Source: Candidatus Omnitrophota bacterium (GTDB lineage: Bacteria; Omnitrophota; Gorgyraeia; Zapsychrales; Zapsychraceae). Taken from it: a stretch of 43,622 nucleotides of DNA. The notes beneath the pieces were generated by a model. The model did not search any database, was not told the DNA's origin, and saw nothing but the letters and a program-made list of their open reading frames with translations. The first letter of the stretch is position 1; each line of letters opens with the position of its first letter. The DNA lies in assembly GCA_015233495.1 (NCBI GenBank), contig JADFXQ010000008.1, positions 5,278 to 48,899 on the forward strand. The letters are read 5' to 3'. The position numbers were made by a program, and so were the translations under genes. This document shows positions 1 to 6,506 of this stretch, in pieces.

Positions 1-315
1 GATTTTGGTGGTAATGATTCCCTTGGAGCGGTGCTGATGGCAATGGCATTGCCCCGACGGACAAGCATCCGAAGACAAGACTGTATTATTCGCCTCCGAA
101 CCGCTGCCGACAAAAATGATTTCTTCTAAAGAAGCGCCGATAAAATCCGCTACCTGGCCGCGCGCCGCTTCCACCAATTTGCGGGCTTGCCGGCCAAAAG
201 TATGCAAGCTCGAAGGATTGCCAAATACTTCCAAGGCATCGGTCATGACTTGTTTCACTTGCGGGTGCAGCGGCGTGGTCGCGTTATGGTCTAAATAAAC
301 TTGTCTTTTAGTCAT
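1..315 (-). CDS. Cysteine desulfurase, NifS/IscS family (N-terminal part only)
   Basis: A PLP-dependent cysteine desulfurase takes sulfur from L-cysteine for Fe-S cluster assembly. The 105 visible codons carry the family N-terminus: LDHNATTPLHP at residues 8-18, then NPSSLHTFGR, then SGSEANN near residue 72, which helps bind the cofactor phosphate. The catalytic Lys and Cys lie beyond the left edge of the window. The ATG at 313-315 overlaps the last codons and stop of nadA (ATGACTAA), so the two genes are almost certainly translationally coupled. NadA needs a 4Fe-4S cluster, and a dedicated NifS-type enzyme next to NAD synthesis genes is a known arrangement, so supplying NadA is the likely job. 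IscS and NifS subtypes cannot be separated from this fragment. Confidence 0.93.
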   Translation of the reverse strand, partial: MTKRQVYLDHNATTPLHPQVKQVMTDALEVFGNPSSLHTFGRQARKLVEAARGQVADFIGASLEEIIFVGSGSEANNTVLSSDACPSGQCHCHQHRSKGIITTKI

Positions 316-1225
316 TTTTCTTCGTCCAATCCATCATCCGTTGAATCGGCAGACGCGCCCGGTTGATGATCTCCCCGGGCAACTCGACTTGAAATTCCAA
401 AGTCTGCAAGGCGCGCAGCACTTTTTCCAAAGTAGTTTTTTTCATATTCGGGCAAACAATCTCTTCGGAAACCGGATAAAACCGCTTGCGCGGGCAGGCT
501 TTTCTTAATCCGTGCAGCATCCCCGTTTCCGTAGCCACAATAAATTCTTCCGCGTCATTTTCCGACGCGTATTTAATCATCCCTGCTGTAGACAGCGCCG
601 CGTCCGCCAGAGCAACCACCAAACCATTGCATTCCGGGTGAACAATCACTTTGGCCATGGGGCGCTCTTGTTTCAATTTTACAATATGCTCGGGAAGAAT
701 CCGGGCGTGCGTCGGACAATATCCCGGCCAAGGAATAACGGCGCAACCGGCTTTTTGCGCCGCGTAACCCGCGAGATATTTATCCGGCACAAAAATGATT
801 TCCGCCGCCTCTTTTTTTAATTTTTTTAAGATCAGCACGGCGTTAGCGGACGTGCAGCACACATCACATTCCGCTTTCACTTCCGCCGTGGTATTCACGT
901 AACAAACCACTTTGGCCTGGGGATGCCGGGCTTTCAGTTCGCGTAACTGCGCCGCGCTGACCATGTCGGCCATCGGACATCCGGCCGTCGGATCCGGGAT
1001 CACCACGGTCTTTTCCGGCGAGATAATCTTCGCGGTTTCCGCCATAAAATAGACTCCGCAAAAAATAATCACCTCGGCCTTAGTCTTGGCAGCTTCCAAA
1101 CTCAAGCCTAAGGAATCGCCGGTATAATCCGCGATATCCTGAACTTCCGGCAATTGATAATTATGCGCCAGAATAACCGCGTGGCGTTCTTTTTTTAAAC
1201 GGGCAATTTCGGCTACGGCGTTCAT
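308..1225 (-). CDS. nadA: Quinolinate synthase NadA
   Basis: NadA condenses iminoaspartate with dihydroxyacetone phosphate to quinolinate in de novo NAD synthesis, using an oxygen-sensitive 4Fe-4S cluster. The three cluster cysteines are present at the family spacing of about 87 residues: C83 in GCPMAD, C170 in GYCPTH and C258 in VCPNMKK. Other signatures are LAHNYQLPEVQD at the N-terminus, CTSANA, HPECNG and ATETGMLHGL. Length (305 aa) is normal for the short NadA class. I chose the ATG at 1225 rather than the in-frame ATG at 1240, because an AGGAG sits about 6 nt upstream of the former and would lie inside the longer version. It overlaps the cysteine desulfurase gene by 8 nt. No nadB or nadC is visible in the window. 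Confidence 0.97.
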   Translation of the reverse strand: MNAVAEIARLKKERHAVILAHNYQLPEVQDIADYTGDSLGLSLEAAKTKAEVIIFCGVYFMAETAKIISPEKTVVIPDPTAGCPMADMVSAAQLRELKARHPQAKVVCYVNTTAEVKAECDVCCTSANAVLILKKLKKEAAEIIFVPDKYLAGYAAQKAGCAVIPWPGYCPTHARILPEHIVKLKQERPMAKVIVHPECNGLVVALADAALSTAGMIKYASENDAEEFIVATETGMLHGLRKACPRKRFYPVSEEIVCPNMKKTTLEKVLRALQTLEFQVELPGEIINRARLPIQRMMDWTKKND

Positions 1226-1366
1226 GGCTGACTCCTGCATACAAATAAATGAAACAACTTTATCAACTTAGCCCGCATTTTTTCACCTTCGCTGAGATTA
1301 GTCAAGGAAAAAAGACCCGCGGCGAGAATCAGAAATAAATCAGAAAAAATCACGGCAGCCGAACTA

Positions 1367-1648
1367 TCAAAAAGTTAAAGTTAGGGTCAATCCCAATGTG
1401 TCCGCGTTTTCATTCTGAGGCGGATTAAACGCCTTGCCGGGGAAAAAAACGCCGTACTCGACGGCAACCGTCAAATCCGAAAGCATTGACCATTTGACTC
1501 CGGCATCTAACTCGCGGCCGACATCCCGGGATTTTAACACTGCTTCCGCGTCCGAAATTCCGGCGCCGGGTTTGTCTTTATAAAATTGAAATCCCTCTAA
1601 AGTGAACATAAAATTTTTCAGCCGGCGGGTGAAAAAAAAGGCTGCCAT
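1367..1648 (-). pseudogene. C-terminal part of the alginate-export-like outer membrane barrel (frameshifted continuation)
   Basis: This frame continues the barrel gene 1618-2766 after a single-base frameshift. Amphipathic strands run to a C-terminal TLTLTF. A final aromatic residue is the usual signal recognised by the BAM assembly machinery, and the upstream frame, which ends in PFFSPAG, lacks it. The switch is in a T8 run of the coding strand (3' of 1636): reading back one base, or restoring one T, gives an uninterrupted protein of about 466 residues. The ATG of this frame is therefore unlikely to be a real start. Whether it is a sequencing error, a real mutation or programmed slippage cannot be decided from the sequence. 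Confidence 0.75.
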
Positions 1649-2766
1649 TCCAAACCGGCCCGCAGCATATGCAGGTTGGACAAACGCGGCGACACAGCTA
1701 TGCCTGTCGGCAAATAACCGAAATACAAAAAATTATTGTCCCGGCCGCTGCGGTTGCCGTTATAGGTGTCTGTCACGCTCACCCGGTCGCTGTCCCCGGA
1801 CCCATAGGCGTATTCCCAGGAAAGATTCGGACGATTTAAAGTCTGCGGCCGGAAATCGATTTCCGCGTCGAGCGCCCAGGCGTCCACCCGGCAGCGTTGG
1901 TCAGTGGTATAAATGCGGGTTTCGCCGGTTTCCCGAATCAATTCTGTCCAATACGTCCATTTAGGAAACAAGTCGCCTTTGGCTCCGATGCCATAATATT
2001 CGGATTGATATTTATAAACATGGATAAAATCATCCGGTTGTTCGCCGGTGAAATCCCTTTGTCCCAAAGCATAAGCGTAAAAAGCGTGTTTGTCCGAAGG
2101 CGCGTATCCCAGACCCGCGCCGTAAAACCTGCGGTTGCTGGCCTTGGCGTATCCCGGCACGCTCTGATCAATATTTGCTTGGTGCGGCCGCGTTTGGGAG
2201 GTAAAAATTCCCAGATTAACTCCCGGACGAGTGTAATTGATCTGCGCCCCGTCGTTTACATCGCCGTAGGCAATGCCTTTGCCGATAAAAAAATATTTCC
2301 GGCCGACTTCGATTTTTACCGGCGCAAAATCTAAAAGCGTATACGCGTAATCGACGTGCGGCCCGTCATTATCGAATTTCTCTCCCGGGGCCGCGCCTTG
2401 TCTTTGGATATACAGATCCTTGAAGCGTAAATAGATAACGTGATTATTCTCATTGGGATTTGCTTTAGGCTTATAAACCGCCCGCCACCAGAGCCGCGTA
2501 TCCACGGAATGGGAATAGGTCACAGCGTCTGACACGTTGGAATCATGGTCGCTGTTGTTATATTGATTATAGCGAAAATATTCCCAGCCGCCGTAGTCCA
2601 TTACCCAGTCATCAAAAATACTTAGCTGCCGGGAAGCCGTGTGCTCCAGGGTCTGCCGTTTTTCTTCTTCGACCCGGCGGCTTTCCTCAGCGGCTAAACC
2701 GGATTTACCGGCGTAAAGAATAAAAACAATAAGCGCGATAATTTTTCGACCGCGTAATTTCATCAT
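1618..2766 (-). CDS. Outer membrane beta-barrel, alginate-export-like (N-terminal frame)
   Basis: The predicted protein has a signal peptide (residues 1-25, cut near GLA-AEE), a charged helix (RRVEEEKRQTLEHTA), then strands rich in aromatic residues and alternating polarity such as DYGGWEYFRYNQYNN and LRFKDLYIQRQG. IEVGRKYFFIGKGIAYGDVNDG resembles the alginate_exp/AlgE-like barrel family by general appearance. A polysaccharide or small-molecule export porin is the likely class, but the substrate is unknown. The frame ends early, about six codons after a T8 run; the missing last strands are in frame -1 (1367-1648). It overlaps the upstream gene by one base (TAATG), so the two are cotranscribed. 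The second codon is also Met. Confidence 0.7.
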   Translation of the reverse strand: MMKLRGRKIIALIVFILYAGKSGLAAEESRRVEEEKRQTLEHTASRQLSIFDDWVMDYGGWEYFRYNQYNNSDHDSNVSDAVTYSHSVDTRLWWRAVYKPKANPNENNHVIYLRFKDLYIQRQGAAPGEKFDNDGPHVDYAYTLLDFAPVKIEVGRKYFFIGKGIAYGDVNDGAQINYTRPGVNLGIFTSQTRPHQANIDQSVPGYAKASNRRFYGAGLGYAPSDKHAFYAYALGQRDFTGEQPDDFIHVYKYQSEYYGIGAKGDLFPKWTYWTELIRETGETRIYTTDQRCRVDAWALDAEIDFRPQTLNRPNLSWEYAYGSGDSDRVSVTDTYNGNRSGRDNNFLYFGYLPTGIAVSPRLSNLHMLRAGLEWQPFFSPAG

Positions 2767-3359
2767 TATTTACCGTGGGCGTCCCGATATTTTTCCGCGG
2801 CAGTTAAAATCCACCGCATTTCTGTTCCGGTGAGCGGATCGTTCACCCCGCCGCAGCGCATCATCCCGTTATAAATCAGTTCCCGGACAGCGTAGCGGGT
2901 GCTCCGCGGAAAAAGCCGCAAACAAATCCCCCCGGAAATTTTTAAAGCGCCCGTGATCAACAAGGCCAGCTCTCCCCGGCGCAAAATTTTTTCCGGCGCG
3001 TAGCCCTCCCAAGCGGCAGGAAGAATCTTTTTTTGGCTGAGATAATCCACCGAAGAGGAAAAGTCGCTGATCGCCGGGTCTTGCCGTAATAAAATCACCG
3101 TCAAAGCGACGCCTTCGCTAAAAACCGAAACCGGCCGGCTAAAAAGTTTTTGCGGATCGCTCTTCCTCGTCTCGCTGCGCCGCGGCGGCGCGATCAGCCC
3201 TTCCACCGCTTCCGGAGCGGTGTGCTTGAGGCTGTTGCGTTTTTCCTGTTCAATCCGCCGGTCGACTTCGGAATTTTCCGCCCGCGCCGTTAACTGCGCG
3301 CCGGAAATAAAAATACAAATCTGGCAGATCAAACAAAATAAACCCGACGTTTTTTGCAT
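2766..3359 (-). CDS. Exported protein with degenerate SLH-like segment, partner of the barrel
   Basis: A signal peptide occupies about residues 1-27. The mature N-terminus has a charged helix (VDRRIEQEKRNSLKHTAPE) closely resembling the one in the following barrel protein. The C-terminal half, from DFSSSVDYLSQKKILP through RRGELALLITGALKI to the final AAEKYRDAHGK, has the spacing of S-layer-homology repeats (a helix, a 'K.LP...F.P' turn, then an R.E.A..L helix), but I am not certain of that family. It is the first gene of a two-gene unit with the barrel (TAATG overlap). A role in placing or gating the barrel is an inference from co-expression and the shared motif. No enzyme motif is visible. 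Confidence 0.6.
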   Translation of the reverse strand: MQKTSGLFCLICQICIFISGAQLTARAENSEVDRRIEQEKRNSLKHTAPEAVEGLIAPPRRSETRKSDPQKLFSRPVSVFSEGVALTVILLRQDPAISDFSSSVDYLSQKKILPAAWEGYAPEKILRRGELALLITGALKISGGICLRLFPRSTRYAVRELIYNGMMRCGGVNDPLTGTEMRWILTAAEKYRDAHGK

Positions 3360-3461
3360 TTTATTATTTTATAGAATAAACTGGGTTATTGCCACCATTT
3401 GATAATAATTTGCCTTTTGGCATTTTATATGGCATATTTGTATTAAGAACATAGTAGAGTG

Positions 3462-3556
3462 ACGAGAATAGCAAACCTCTCGTAAGGGAGCGACGCAAAG
3501 CCATAGGGTCCTCAGGCGGCAGGTTCAACGCCGCACGGATAGCCAGGTTGCCGAAA
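3462..3556 (+). promoter_or_regulatory. Cyclic-di-GMP-I (GEMM-I) riboswitch
   Basis: The segment contains the diagnostic GEMM-I blocks in order: GCAAACC (3471), a hairpin closed by a GTAA tetraloop (3476-3490), GACGCAAAGCC (3492-3502), GGGTCC, a second hairpin GCGGC...GCCGC, and GGATAGCCAGGTTGCCGAA (to 3555). The GNRA tetraloop is what docks into the receptor in the known structure. It lies on the plus strand, ends about 25 nt before an intrinsic terminator, and precedes the secreted protein gene at 3677, so it should control that gene through transcription termination in response to c-di-GMP. Confidence 0.95.
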
Positions 3557-3581
3557 CACTGACCTTCGCAGCGTTGACCAT

Positions 3582-3618
3582 AAAATCTGCTCCCGGATAG
3601 AGGGCAGATTTTTTTTCT
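3582..3618 (+). terminator. Intrinsic terminator forming the riboswitch expression platform
   Basis: AAAATCTGC (3582-3590) pairs with GCAGATTTT (3604-3612), followed by a run of T to 3616. It lies between the c-di-GMP aptamer and the ATG at 3677. The segment 3571-3579 (GCGTTGACC) can also pair with 3522-3531 inside the aptamer with one bulge, offering a route for switching; that part is inference. Confidence 0.85.
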
Positions 3619-3676
3619 TTTTTATTAACATTTTAAGCAGTCGATGGGAGAATATTGCATCGACAAAGGAGAAAAA

Positions 3677-4183
3677 ATGGCCAAAAAAATTTTAATCCCC
3701 CCTATCCTAACCACCTTTGGACTCATCTTTGCCGTATCACCGCTTTGGGCAGCCGCGAAAAATGAGGTTAAACCTGCGGCCCCGCCCGTGGTAAAAGAAG
3801 AGATTAAAAAAGCCGCAGAAAAAGCAAAAGAAGAAATAAAAGATATCAAACAAGCGATTAAAGACGAGCGTGCCGAACGAAAAGAAAAAATTGAACATCT
3901 TAATAAAGGGAAGCACAACGGTGAGCATAAAGATAAGGGCCGGCATGAAAAACAGGATAAAAATCATAAAAAAGATCCGGCGCCTCCTCCGGTGAAACCA
4001 ACCGCGCCACCGCCGGTTGTTCCTCCTCCCGCGCCTGCGCCTGCTCCGGTTGTCGAACCTCCGGCGCCCGCGCCTGCGCCTGCTCCGGTTGTCGAACCTC
4101 CGGCGCCCGCGCCTGCGCCAACGCAGCCAGAGCCGAAACAGCAGCCGAATGAAGCGCCGCCTCCGCCGTCAGTGCCGTTTTAA
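3677..4183 (+). CDS. Secreted Pro/Ala-rich protein under c-di-GMP control
   Basis: I chose the ATG at 3677 because AGGAG lies 5-6 nt upstream; an earlier in-frame ATG at 3644 has no such site. The 168-residue product has a signal peptide ending near residue 25 (SPLWA-AAK). A Lys/Glu-rich region likely to be helical or coiled coil (about residues 35-80) follows, then a His/Lys-rich linker (KHNGEHKDKGRHEK), then a long PAP/PVVEP proline-rich tail to the C-terminus. No catalytic motif is visible. The composition fits a cell-wall-spanning or matrix protein that sticks out from the envelope. The upstream c-di-GMP-I riboswitch suggests a role in attachment or biofilm. It is one of only two long plus-strand genes here. 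Confidence 0.85.
   Translation: MAKKILIPPILTTFGLIFAVSPLWAAAKNEVKPAAPPVVKEEIKKAAEKAKEEIKDIKQAIKDERAERKEKIEHLNKGKHNGEHKDKGRHEKQDKNHKKDPAPPPVKPTAPPPVVPPPAPAPAPVVEPPAPAPAPAPVVEPPAPAPAPTQPEPKQQPNEAPPPPSVPF
4031..4119 (+). repeat. 39-bp tandem repeat, about 2.3 copies, in the Pro-rich tail
   Basis: Two identical 39-bp units (4031-4069 and 4070-4108) plus a partial third encode a 13-residue APAPAPVVEPPAP unit. Perfect identity at synonymous positions indicates recent slippage, so copy number may vary between strains. Confidence 0.9.
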
Positions 4184-4197
4184 TATTGTTTATTAAT

Positions 4198-4231
4198 AAG
4201 AAAAGCCAAGCTTAAACGCTTGGCTTTTCTT
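4198..4231 (+). terminator. Intrinsic terminator, probably bidirectional
   Basis: A perfect 14-bp inverted repeat, AAGAAAAGCCAAGC / GCTTGGCTTTTCTT, surrounds a 6-nt loop, 15 nt after the stop of the Pro-rich gene. The A-rich left arm and T-rich right arm would also serve the minus-strand gene ending at 4312. Confidence 0.88.
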
Positions 4232-4311
4232 GCAAAATAACTCCGATTTTCGCCAGAAAATCGGCGCCCTGCGGACTTCCCCCGGTTCGCGGGGTTTTTA
4301 ATTGCGCAAAT

Positions 4312-5019
4312 TTACTGAATCGTTTCTCCCCGCAGAATCGCTGGCAATGGCGCCGCGTCAATCCGCAATCCTCCGCTATGCTCAATTTTAATCGTATACA
4401 AAATCCCCGGAATAAAAGCCGTGCCTGGGGCTTCAATTTGCGCATTTTTAATGCCCAGATTCTGGCGGTATTTTTCACTTAAAGCATAATCCCAAAATTT
4501 TTCCCAAAAGCGTTTTTCTATGCCAATAGGCTGTTCGCTGACCCGATATGCATCCGGCACCGCGAAAGGCCGGGAGATCTGGAATTCCTGAGTGTTCTTG
4601 CCGTCCAACAGGAAAACCTTCCAAAATAAATAAACACTTTTCCCGCGCCACGGGTCGCCTTGGCGGACCAAATCGTTTTCAAAGCGGATAACCAAAGATT
4701 GAAACTGAATGATATTCCCGCTAAAAGAAAAATAGCGCGGCGCCAACGGTTGGCCTGACGTGTCATATTCCAAAAATTTGATCGTGGTCAAATTTTTCCC
4801 GGTTTTTTCATCCCGCGTCACTTTCGTCACTAAAACCTCGGCGGCGCGCGAATCCGCTTCCAGCCGGGAAATCATTTGTTTAAGCGCCGCGTTTTCCCGG
4901 CCGAACTTACCCCACCACTGATACCCGGCAAAACCCAACAGGCAAATCAAACCGAGCGTAATTATCATTTTAAATAAGTTCATATTGCTGTCCAAATCGG
5001 GCATAGATGATAATTTCAT
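4312..5019 (-). CDS. Membrane-anchored protein of unknown function
   Basis: I do not recognise this family. One transmembrane helix at about residues 17-35 (MIITLGLICLLGFAGYQWW) is followed by a short coiled coil (ENAALKQMISRLEADSRAAE), which is typical of periplasmic anchored proteins. The rest (residues 60-235) looks like a mixed alpha/beta soluble domain with many aromatic residues (SVYLFWKVFLLDG, EKRFWEKFWDYALSEKYRQN). It follows the lipoprotein gene with a 3-nt gap, so the two form an operon. The ATG at 5019 keeps an AGAGG about 9 nt upstream; an internal ATG at residue 13 would also give an anchored protein. Confidence 0.65.
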   Translation of the reverse strand: MKLSSMPDLDSNMNLFKMIITLGLICLLGFAGYQWWGKFGRENAALKQMISRLEADSRAAEVLVTKVTRDEKTGKNLTTIKFLEYDTSGQPLAPRYFSFSGNIIQFQSLVIRFENDLVRQGDPWRGKSVYLFWKVFLLDGKNTQEFQISRPFAVPDAYRVSEQPIGIEKRFWEKFWDYALSEKYRQNLGIKNAQIEAPGTAFIPGILYTIKIEHSGGLRIDAAPLPAILRGETIQ

Positions 5020-5022
5020 TCC

Positions 5023-5409
5023 CTAGAGCCTCTTCAATATATCATCCATGATTTTCCGCGCCGCGACTTCATCGCCTTTAATCCCGACCCGTATTTCGAT
5101 CCGCGATCTTTTTTCGTCAATTTTACGTATATCAATCCAAACCGGTTTTCCATCGTAATAATCACTTTTGATTTGAGTTAAATTATCCTTCACGGTCTCC
5201 TTAGTGATTACCAATTTCAAACTTTTTAGAGTCTCTTGCGCCTGGAGCGCAACTTTATGCATGGGCTGGTTAACTTCCTGAACAATCTTGTTGGATAACC
5301 ATACCGCAGTTCCCGCCCCGCCCACTGCTCCCGCAACCAAAGCGATACAGCCCGAAGCGGCAATGCTCAAAATGATCATCCCAAAACCAAAAAATAATTT
5401 CTTGCGCAT
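5023..5409 (-). CDS. DUF3568-type lipoprotein
   Basis: The 128-residue protein has a lipoprotein signal peptide with lipobox IAASGC, so Cys-21 would be the lipidated residue. A Gly/Ala-rich stretch (ALVAGAVGGAGTAVWL) follows, then the pattern of short DUF3568 proteins: a helix with 'KVALQAQETLKSLKL', a strand carrying the substrate-independent 'DGKPVWIDI', and a final 'RIEIRVG...KIMDDILKRL'. The molecular function of the family is not known. It is the first gene of a pair with the anchored protein at 4312-5019. Confidence 0.8.
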   Translation of the reverse strand: MRKKLFFGFGMIILSIAASGCIALVAGAVGGAGTAVWLSNKIVQEVNQPMHKVALQAQETLKSLKLVITKETVKDNLTQIKSDYYDGKPVWIDIRKIDEKRSRIEIRVGIKGDEVAARKIMDDILKRL

Positions 5410-5459
5410 ATTAATTCTCCTCTATTTTTCAACTAAATCCCTTAAACCTTGAACCTTTA

Positions 5460-5774
5460 TCACCTATTATCCCCGTCGCCCCGAATTTTCCCTTCCGCCA
5501 TACGTTTCGCTAATTTCGCGAGGTTTTCCTCAGCGATCTGATTAAAATCAATGCCCAATTCATGCGCGGTAACCGCGGTGTAATATAAAACATCTCCCAG
5601 TTCGCGGGTACAGCGTTTTTTTAGTTCTTCCCGGTCAAAATCGCCGCGCAAATGTTTATTGATACATTCGAGCAGCTCGCCAGCTTCGCCGGAAACTCCC
5701 AAAAAAGAGCGGATAAATTTTTCACCGCCGATCCAGGTGTTTAAACATTTTTTTTGGTATTCCTGAAAATCCAT
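5460..5774 (-). CDS. MazG-like nucleotide pyrophosphohydrolase
   Basis: All-alpha NTP pyrophosphohydrolases of the MazG/dCTPase superfamily hydrolyse (d)NTPs to monophosphates. The metal-binding pattern is visible as E30-A-G-E33 followed by E58-L-G-D61, in a 104-residue single-domain protein, which is the typical size of the short MazG-like group. These usually act in nucleotide-pool cleaning. It starts 6 nt after the RsmI-like gene and is the last gene of the run beginning at 13393. The native substrate cannot be told from sequence. Confidence 0.88.
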   Translation of the reverse strand: MDFQEYQKKCLNTWIGGEKFIRSFLGVSGEAGELLECINKHLRGDFDREELKKRCTRELGDVLYYTAVTAHELGIDFNQIAEENLAKLAKRMAEGKIRGDGDNR

Positions 5775-5780
5775 ATCTCC

Positions 5781-6497
5781 TCACTTTTCAGCTGCCGCAT
5801 TTAATAAAAAAATCGCGGGCCGCTTGTCTAAAACAACGGTAGTTTTCCGCCATTCCCGCACAGTCATGGTTTGAATGCTTTGGGACGCGGCCGTTAGATC
5901 AACCGCCACGCAGAGCCGAGTCTCCGGGCCGCAGACAGTGAGCGCCTCGCGTAACAACGCCGCGTTGCGATAGGGTGTTTCCATAAAAATCTGCGTCTGC
6001 CCTTCGCTGGCGGAACGCCGCTCCAGGAATTTGATTTTTTTCTCGCGTTCGTTTTTCTCCTTTGGCAAATATCCATTGAACGCGAAATTCTGCCCGTTCA
6101 ATCCTGACCCCATCAGCGCCAGCAAAATAGCTGATGGCCCGACGAGCGGATAAATCGGACGGCCTTGGCGGCGCGCGCCGGAGACAAAATCCGCGCCCGG
6201 GTCTGCTACGCACGGGCATCCCGCTTGCGAAATCACGCCGACAGCCTGCCCCGCGGTCTGTTGCAATAATCCGGCAATCTCGGATCGCCGCGTATGTTCA
6301 TTCAACAATAAAAATACGCATTCCGGCACAGGAAATCCCGAATCAATTTTTTTTAAAAATCTTATCGCCGATTTTTGGTCCTCTACGACAAAACAACGTA
6401 ACGGCAAAACCGCTGCGATAACCATCGGAGCCAAAGCCGCGAAACCGTTTTGTTCGTCGATAGGACAAGGGATAAGATATACCGGATTCAAAGACAT
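5781..6497 (-). CDS. RsmI-like SAM-dependent methyltransferase (tetrapyrrole methylase fold)
   Basis: Members of this fold include RsmI, which 2'-O-methylates C1402 of 16S rRNA. The 238-residue protein has the start strand VYLIPCPI, the segment GVISQAGCPCVADPGADFV (equivalent to the RsmI 'ISDAGTPGISDPG' loop), the 'YPLVGPSAILLALMGSGLN' helix and 'FNGYLPKE', and it ends with the second domain. The LNEHT motif near residue 65 is characteristic of a shorter RsmI paralog group also seen in Bacteroidota, so the exact target is uncertain. An AGAGGG lies 3-8 nt upstream of the ATG. Confidence 0.85.
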   Translation of the reverse strand: MSLNPVYLIPCPIDEQNGFAALAPMVIAAVLPLRCFVVEDQKSAIRFLKKIDSGFPVPECVFLLLNEHTRRSEIAGLLQQTAGQAVGVISQAGCPCVADPGADFVSGARRQGRPIYPLVGPSAILLALMGSGLNGQNFAFNGYLPKEKNEREKKIKFLERRSASEGQTQIFMETPYRNAALLREALTVCGPETRLCVAVDLTAASQSIQTMTVREWRKTTVVLDKRPAIFLLNAAAEK

Positions 6498-6506
6498 ACG
6501 CCCTCT

